Shown here: positions 59,085 through 64,000 of the stretch, piece after piece
Layout of the letters: every line of letters begins with the position of its first letter
Numbering within the stretch: position 1 is the stretch's first letter
NCBI RefSeq assembly: GCF_019345465.1
Contig: NZ_JAHKRC010000009.1
Location: forward strand, 1-64,000
Source: Pseudomonas sp. NKUCC02_KPG
GTDB taxonomy: Bacteria; Pseudomonadota; Gammaproteobacteria; Pseudomonadales; Pseudomonadaceae
Length of the DNA stretch: 64,000 bases
Direction of reading: 5' to 3'
Notes under the pieces: generated by a model
What the model was told of the DNA's origin: nothing
Database searches by the model: none
Seen by the model: the letters and a program-made list of their open reading frames with translations, nothing else
Position numbers and translations under genes: made by a program

Positions 59085-59912
59085 ATGCCTGGCTTCTCTG
59101 GCTTGCCGTTAGTGATTGAACCAAGCGACCTGTTCGCCCGGCTCAACGCTCCCGAACTGATCGTGGTCGACTTGACCAGCGTCGCGCGTTACGAAGCCGG
59201 GCATATTCCGGGAGCTCGCTTCGTCGACCCGAAGCGCACGCAACTGGGGCTGCCACCGGCGCCCGGCCTGCTGCCGACACAGGCTGCGCTCGAAGCGTTG
59301 TTCGGCGAGTTGGGGCACAACCCCGATGCGGTCTACGTGGTGTATGACGACGAAGGCGGCGGCTGGGCCGGGCGCTTCATCTGGCTGCTGGATGTAATCG
59401 GACACAAGGCTTATCACTATCTGGATGGCGGCATTCACGCATGGACAGGTGACGGTTACGCCGTCAGCCAGGATGTACCCGCTGCAGCCGGTGGCCCGGT
59501 GGCACTGACTCTGCACGATGAACCCACCGCAACCCGCGAGTACCTGCAAAGCCGTTTGGGCGCCCCGGATCTGGCGATCTGGGATGCGCGCAGCGAAGCC
59601 GAATACACGGGCGAAAAAGTGCTCGCCGCCAAGGGTGGGCATATCCCCGGCGCGAAGAATTTTGAATGGACCGCAGGCATGGATAAAACCCGCAACCTGC
59701 GTATCCGCACTGACATGGCGCAGATCCTCAAGGATCTGGGCATCACGCCAGACAAAGAAGTGATTACCCACTGCCAGACTCACCACCGTTCTGGCTTTAC
59801 TTATCTCGTTGCCAAATCGCTCGGTTATCCGCGCGTCAAAGGCTACGCCGGCTCTTGGGGCGAATGGGGCAACCATCCCGATACCCCTGTCGAGCTGCCT
59901 GTAAAAAATTAA
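59085..59912 (+). CDS. rhdA: Thiosulfate sulfurtransferase (rhodanese) RhdA
   Basis: 275 residues from the ATG at 59085, which follows TGGAGG. Two rhodanese domains (about 10-125 inactive and 150-270 active). The active-site loop is HCQTHHRSG near 228, the six-residue Cys-Gln-Thr-His-His-Arg loop known from Azotobacter and Pseudomonas RhdA. It moves sulfane sulfur to cyanide or other acceptors. Nine bases before psd, so the two are co-transcribed. Confidence 0.92.
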   Translation: MPGFSGLPLVIEPSDLFARLNAPELIVVDLTSVARYEAGHIPGARFVDPKRTQLGLPPAPGLLPTQAALEALFGELGHNPDAVYVVYDDEGGGWAGRFIWLLDVIGHKAYHYLDGGIHAWTGDGYAVSQDVPAAAGGPVALTLHDEPTATREYLQSRLGAPDLAIWDARSEAEYTGEKVLAAKGGHIPGAKNFEWTAGMDKTRNLRIRTDMAQILKDLGITPDKEVITHCQTHHRSGFTYLVAKSLGYPRVKGYAGSWGEWGNHPDTPVELPVKN

Positions 59913-59921
59913 GGACCTTGA

Positions 59922-60773
59922 ATGAAAACGCGTTTGTTCCTCCTCAGCCAGTACCTGTTGCCGCATCACCTGCTGTCACGCCTGGCCGGCTGCATTGCCG
60001 AGTGCCGCGTGCGCTGGTTCAAGAATGCATTCACAACCTGGTTCGCCAAGCGTTACCAAGTGGACATGTCCCAGGCACTGGTTGAAGACGTTACCGCCTA
60101 CGAGCACTTCAATGCCTTCTTCACCCGCGCCCTGAAAGACGGCGCCCGCCCGCTGGATCAAACTCCGCGCGCCGTGTTGAGCCCTGCCGATGGCGCTGTC
60201 AGCCAACTGGGCCCGATTGAACATGGTCGCGTGTTCCAGGCCAAAGGCCACAGCTACAGCGTGCTGGAACTGGTGGGTGGCGATGCCGCTGTGGCAGCAC
60301 AGTTCATGGGCGGCGACTTTGCCACCATCTACCTGTCGCCAAAGGATTACCACCGCGTACACATGCCGTTGGCAGGCACCTTGCGCGAGATGATCTACGT
60401 GCCGGGCCGCCTGTTCTCGGTTAACCAGACTACCGCCGAAAACGTGCCGGAACTTTTTGCCCGCAACGAGCGTGCCGTGTGCATCTTTGATACCGAACGC
60501 GGCCCGATGGCCGTGATTTTGGTGGGCGCCATGATCGTGGCGTCGATTGAAACCGTATTTGCCGGTCTGGTCACGCCGCCTAAACGCGAGCTGAAAACCT
60601 TCCGCTACGACGAAGCTGCACGTGCGCCGATCCACCTGGAAAAAGGTGCCGAGCTGGGTCGCTTCAAACTGGGTTCGACTGCAATCGTGCTGTTCGGTGC
60701 CGATCAAGTGAAGTGGGCTGAAGGCCTGGCGGCGGGAACGCCGGTGATGATGGGGCAGAAGATCGGTGAGTAA
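59922..60773 (+). CDS. psd: Phosphatidylserine decarboxylase proenzyme
   Basis: 283 residues. Membrane-bound pyruvoyl enzyme: NAFFTRALKDGARPLDQ near 65, SPADGAVSQLGPI near 88, YLSPKDYHRVHMPLAGTL near 138, and the self-cleavage site LGST near 248, where the serine becomes the pyruvoyl group. It makes phosphatidylethanolamine. AAGGA precedes the ATG. Confidence 0.97.
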   Translation: MKTRLFLLSQYLLPHHLLSRLAGCIAECRVRWFKNAFTTWFAKRYQVDMSQALVEDVTAYEHFNAFFTRALKDGARPLDQTPRAVLSPADGAVSQLGPIEHGRVFQAKGHSYSVLELVGGDAAVAAQFMGGDFATIYLSPKDYHRVHMPLAGTLREMIYVPGRLFSVNQTTAENVPELFARNERAVCIFDTERGPMAVILVGAMIVASIETVFAGLVTPPKRELKTFRYDEAARAPIHLEKGAELGRFKLGSTAIVLFGADQVKWAEGLAAGTPVMMGQKIGE

Positions 60774-60777
60774 ATAA

Positions 60778-60881
60778 TGTAGTCGCTGCCGAAGGCTGCG
60801 ATGGGCTGCAAAGCGGCCCCCGCTTTTGTATTAAAAGCGAAGGCCCTGCGGGCCTTATCGCAGCCTGCGGCAGCGACTACA
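60778..60881. repeat. Inverted repeat, family B, between convergent psd and serB
   Basis: TGTAGTCGCTGCCGAAGGCT and inverse, 4 bases past the psd stop and 8 bases past the serB stop. Interior includes GAAGGCCCTGCGGGCCTT. Confidence 0.92.
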
Positions 60882-60889
60882 CGTATTCA

Positions 60890-62104
60890 CTAGCCCTGGC
60901 TATTACGGTCGCGCTGGCCCAGCAGGTACAGCACACCATCCAGGCCCAGAGTCGAAATGGCATGTCTGGCCGATTTTTTAACCAGTGGCTTGGCGCGGAA
61001 TGCCACACCCAGCCCGGCAATTGCCAGCATCGGCAAGTCGTTGGCACCATCACCGACCGCAATGGTCTGCTCCAGGCTCAAGCCTTCCTTTTGCGCCAGC
61101 TCACGCAGCAAGTCCGCCTTGCGCTGTGCGTCGACAATCGGCTCAACCGCAACACCGGTCACCTTGCCATCCACCACTTCCAGCTCGTTGGCGAACACAT
61201 AGTCGATGCCCAGCTTCGCCTGTACCTGCTTGGCAAAATACGTGAAGCCGCCCGACAGGATGGCGGTCTTGTAGCCCAAGCGCTTGAGTTCCGCGAACAG
61301 CACTTCGGCGCCTTCGGTCAGGCGCAGCGAGGCACCGATGGCATCCAGCACGCCCACATCCAGACCTTTGAGCAGTGCCATGCGCGCCTTGAAGCTGGCC
61401 TTGAAGTCCAGCTCACCGGCCATGGCGCGTTCGGTGATTGCAGCCACCTGGTCACCCACGCCCGCAGCCTTGGCCAACTCGTCGATCACTTCGGCTTCGA
61501 TCAGGGTCGAGTCCATGTCGAACACCGCCAGACGGCGATTGCGGCGGAACAGGGTGTCTTCCTGAAGCGCGATATCAACACCCAGCTCTTGGGCCAGGTT
61601 GAAGAAATCGGCACGTAGCGCGTCAATATCCGCAGGCTCGCCGCACACACGCAGTTCGATGCAACTTTTGCTCAACTGCGTCGGGGCGTCCAGCGGTACA
61701 CGGCCAGACAAGCGATCAGTCTGTTCGATGTTCAAACCGTGCTGGCTGATCACCGATGTCACGCGCTGCAACTCATGGGCAGTCACCTGGCGGCTCATCA
61801 GCGTCACCACATGACGGGTCTGGCTTTGCTCATTGACCCAGCGCTGGTAATGCTCTTCGCTGATCGGGTCAAAACGCAGTTGCAGTCCCTCTTGGGCGAT
61901 CAATGGCTGCAGGTCTTTGAGCACCGCCGAAACCAGCTCTGCTTGTGGAATTTCCACCAGAAAACCCAACGACAAAACGCCATGGATAGCGGCCTGACCG
62001 ATGTCGAGAATATTCACACCATTGCTGGCCAATACACCAGTAATGGCCGCAGTGAGACCCGGACGGTCCTCACCTGTGATGTTTATCAGGACGATTTCGC
62101 GCAA
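60890..62104 (-). CDS. serB: Phosphoserine phosphatase SerB
   Basis: 404 residues with a TTG start. Two N-terminal ACT-like domains (REIVLINITGEDRPGLTAAITG near 2-24 and HVVTLMSRQVTAHELQRVTSV near 98) precede the HAD phosphatase with nucleophile motif FDMDSTLIEAEVIDELA near 195, LSGGFTYFAKQV near 290 and GDGANDLPMLAIAGLGVAF near 350. It makes serine from O-phosphoserine. The N-terminal domains are usual for pseudomonads. Confidence 0.97.
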   Translation of the reverse strand: MREIVLINITGEDRPGLTAAITGVLASNGVNILDIGQAAIHGVLSLGFLVEIPQAELVSAVLKDLQPLIAQEGLQLRFDPISEEHYQRWVNEQSQTRHVVTLMSRQVTAHELQRVTSVISQHGLNIEQTDRLSGRVPLDAPTQLSKSCIELRVCGEPADIDALRADFFNLAQELGVDIALQEDTLFRRNRRLAVFDMDSTLIEAEVIDELAKAAGVGDQVAAITERAMAGELDFKASFKARMALLKGLDVGVLDAIGASLRLTEGAEVLFAELKRLGYKTAILSGGFTYFAKQVQAKLGIDYVFANELEVVDGKVTGVAVEPIVDAQRKADLLRELAQKEGLSLEQTIAVGDGANDLPMLAIAGLGVAFRAKPLVKKSARHAISTLGLDGVLYLLGQRDRNSQG

Positions 62105-62236
62105 GGCACACCCCCATTCGCTAAAAAAAACGCATTCTACCCACTTTCAGTGACCATCGGGCACCGCCAAGGCTTTGCCGCCTTCAGGCTGCTCGCTATA
62201 CTGCGCACCAACTTAACGGACTAAGAGCCGCGCTCA

Positions 62237-63787
62237 GTGAACCGGCCATTGCCTGTCAAAACCGATAATTTCTTCCTGTTGATCTTCCGGGCCCTGCGTG
62301 ATCGCCGCGTTCCGATTGCTCTGCGTATCGCCAGCCATAACGTGATTCTGGTCGCCCTGGCGCTGGTCATTTATGCCGTGGTGATGGGACTGCAATTCAA
62401 GCAGGCCATGCACGAGCAGGCAGATGCCCTGGGTCAGAGCCTGACCACACAAACCGCCACCTCGGCGACCGAGCTGCTGGTGTCCAATGACATCCTCAGT
62501 CTCAACGTGCTGCTCAACAACCTGACCAAAAACCCTCTGGTGGCCCACGCAGCTATCTACAGCGTCGATAACCGGATCCTCGCCGAAGCCGGCCAGCGTC
62601 CCAAAAACGGCTTGCTGGGCGAAACCGAAGGCGTGTATCAGACCAAGATCACCTTTCAGGATGTGACCGCCGGGCATCTGCGCATCAGCCTGGACATGCA
62701 CCAGTTTGAGCAGCCGATGACCATCAGCCTGCAGAGCATGGGCATTTTGAGCGCCATTCTGCTCGCCCTGGCCCTGGCCTTGAGCTTGCGACTGGGACGC
62801 CACATCACCACGCCGCTGCTGCAATTGCGGGTATGGTTGCGCGAGCCCGATCCTTACACCCCGGCCATCCAGCGCCAGGATGAAATCGGTGATCTGGCCC
62901 GCCAGCTTCACAGCCGCCTCGCCCCTGCGGCGCCAGAGCCGGAACCCGAGCCAGAACCGGAAGAAGACTACGACGACAGCGACTACGAAGAAGCCGAAGA
63001 CAACGAGCCGACCTTCGAAGTGCGCAACCTGAGCGATCCGACGTTCGATGAAGCGCCTGCTGCGCCTGCTCCCAAAGCCGCTCCCCGGCAGTTGGTCAGC
63101 ACCGCAGAAGACGAAAACGACGACGAAGACCCGTTCGCTGACTTGCGCGACACCAGCACAGCCACTGCTGCGCCGATTGCGCTGGCCAAGCCCAAACAGG
63201 TCGTATCAGCTGCGCCACAGCCAAGCGCCGTACTGGCGGTGCAACTGGGGGCACAGGAACAACTGCGTCGCCTGCCCCGCGCCCGCCTGATGGAACTGCT
63301 GGAGCGCTATCGCGATTGCCTGAACCAGGCAGCTTCGCTGTATCAAAGCGAGCTGCATACGCTCAACGATGGCAGCACGCTGATGCTGTTCCATAGCGAA
63401 GACAGCGGCGACGATTACCTGACCAACGCCATTTGCTGCGGCGAACTGCTGCGGGCCCTGGGTCACGCCTTGCAGATCGAAGTCGCGGACAGCGGCATCA
63501 CCCTGCAATTGCAACTGGGTCTGGTGCTGGGCGAAGGACTGAACGGCATGAGCCAGATTGACTTGCTGCTGACTGAAGTCGCACAGGACGCCCTGGCGCT
63601 GTCGCAACACAGCCGCAACTTGCTGCTGGTGGAGCGCAAGATCAGCGACGACCCTCTGATCCGTCAGCGCGCCCGTATCCGCCCGATTGCCAGCCCTGAA
63701 GGTGCCTGCTGCGTCGAGCGCCTGATGGAGCCGTATCCATCCATGCTTGAGCGCCAACTGGCGCGGATGCATGAGAATCGTGGCTGA
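62237..63787 (+). CDS. YtjB/AhpA-like membrane protein with long C-terminal extension
   Basis: 516 residues with a GTG start. A first membrane segment at about 33-52 and a second at about 172-192 flank a periplasmic domain, then a HAMP-like segment (LGRHITTPLLQLRVWLRE to QDEIGDLARQLHS). This part corresponds to enteric YtjB (Smp), also next to and divergent from serB. A highly acidic linker (about 238-300, EPEPEPEPEEDYDDSDYEEAED) leads to a C-terminal domain of about 170 residues (RLPRARLMELLERYRDCLNQAASLYQSEL) whose function I cannot name. No catalytic motif is evident. Confidence 0.8.
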   Translation: MNRPLPVKTDNFFLLIFRALRDRRVPIALRIASHNVILVALALVIYAVVMGLQFKQAMHEQADALGQSLTTQTATSATELLVSNDILSLNVLLNNLTKNPLVAHAAIYSVDNRILAEAGQRPKNGLLGETEGVYQTKITFQDVTAGHLRISLDMHQFEQPMTISLQSMGILSAILLALALALSLRLGRHITTPLLQLRVWLREPDPYTPAIQRQDEIGDLARQLHSRLAPAAPEPEPEPEPEEDYDDSDYEEAEDNEPTFEVRNLSDPTFDEAPAAPAPKAAPRQLVSTAEDENDDEDPFADLRDTSTATAAPIALAKPKQVVSAAPQPSAVLAVQLGAQEQLRRLPRARLMELLERYRDCLNQAASLYQSELHTLNDGSTLMLFHSEDSGDDYLTNAICCGELLRALGHALQIEVADSGITLQLQLGLVLGEGLNGMSQIDLLLTEVAQDALALSQHSRNLLLVERKISDDPLIRQRARIRPIASPEGACCVERLMEPYPSMLERQLARMHENRG

Positions 63788-63810
63788 CGGCGTGCTCCCG
63801 TAGAGGCAAA

Positions 63811-63838
63811 AAAAATCCCGCACATGTGCGGGATTTTT
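63811..63838. terminator. Intrinsic terminator between YtjB-like gene and the next gene
   Basis: AATCCCGCACATGTGCGGGATT hairpin core with long A and T runs on both sides, 23 bases past the stop, so it can end both convergent transcripts. Confidence 0.9.
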
Positions 63839-63855
63839 TGTTTCGGGTTACGGCC

Positions 63856-64000
63856 TCAGAAGCGAAACACTTCCATATCCGTACGGATCGGTGAAGCCAT
63901 CGGAATTCGAGGTTTCTCCGCACCCTGCTTCGGTGCAGCCTTGGTCTCGGGCTTGCGCATCTCAACCAGCGGCGGCTGGTTGGCCAGTGGCTTGAGCGCC
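63856..64000 (-). CDS. C-terminal end of an unidentified protein (runs off the window)
   Basis: The last 47 codons of a minus-strand frame ending in PRIPMASPIRTDMEVFRF and a TGA at 63856-63858. The visible part is basic and proline-rich (PETKAAPKQGAEKP). Convergence on a shared terminator supports a real gene, but the product cannot be named from this end alone. Confidence 0.55.
   Translation of the reverse strand, partial: ALKPLANQPPLVEMRKPETKAAPKQGAEKPRIPMASPIRTDMEVFRF

Overview
The window is ordinary chromosomal DNA of a Pseudomonas, most likely of the fluorescens/putida lineage. The gene order hfq-miaA-mutL-amiB-tsaE-nnrD-queG-orn-rsgA-motBA-HDOD-rhdA-psd-serB and the order rpsF-rpsR-(membrane protein)-rplI-dnaB match the pseudomonad core genome. 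Azurin, an hglS-like gene, amaA/amaB, a Bra-type branched-chain amino acid transporter and two families of intergenic inverted repeats also fit. There is no prophage, insertion sequence, integrase or CRISPR array. The assignment is by recognition of proteins and gene order; no database search was run.

Layout. 1-3050: sugar-epimerase-fold protein, CDF cation transporter and SDR oxidoreductase. 3051-3875: a gene-free stretch with a cluster of DnaA-box-like sequences. 3876-8979: the braC-livHMGF operon, read leftward from a near-perfect sigma-54 promoter. 9342-13342: L-pipecolate oxidase and aminoadipate-semialdehyde dehydrogenase (amaA, amaB) with a divergent LysR regulator. 13567-16842: pncB-nadE (NAD synthesis) and a DUF1338 protein that resembles 2-oxoadipate dioxygenase, a later step of the same lysine pathway. 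16901-20596: azurin, a small charged protein and a YgiQ radical SAM protein. 20823-28155: dnaB, ribosomal proteins, rlmB and RNase R.

28317-37224 is the accessory part. Two almost identical tRNA-Leu(CAG) units are followed by an ECF sigma factor, a FecR anti-sigma, a TonB-dependent transducer with an STN domain, and a translationally coupled MauG/cytochrome-c-peroxidase-like diheme protein. An FbpA/FbpB-type ferric iron ABC transporter comes next. This looks like a cell-surface-signalling uptake system with an unusual periplasmic diheme partner, and is the best candidate here for something little described.

37349-64000 returns to core genes: a chemoreceptor with a sigma-54-like promoter, purA-hisZ, the hflC-hflK-hflX-hfq-miaA-mutL-amiB-tsaE-nnrD cluster, queG, a TRIC-family channel, orn, rsgA, the MotAB stator with a clear sigma-28 promoter, an HDOD protein, rhdA-psd, serB, and a YtjB-like membrane protein with a long C-terminal extension.

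Two repeat families punctuate the whole window: family A (GTGGGAGCGGGCTTGCTCGCGA) is written here only by its core GTGGGAGCGGGCTTG, and family B by its core GTAGTCGCTGCCGCAGG. Almost every copy lies within a few to about 35 bases of a stop codon, so they act as 3' ends of transcription units.
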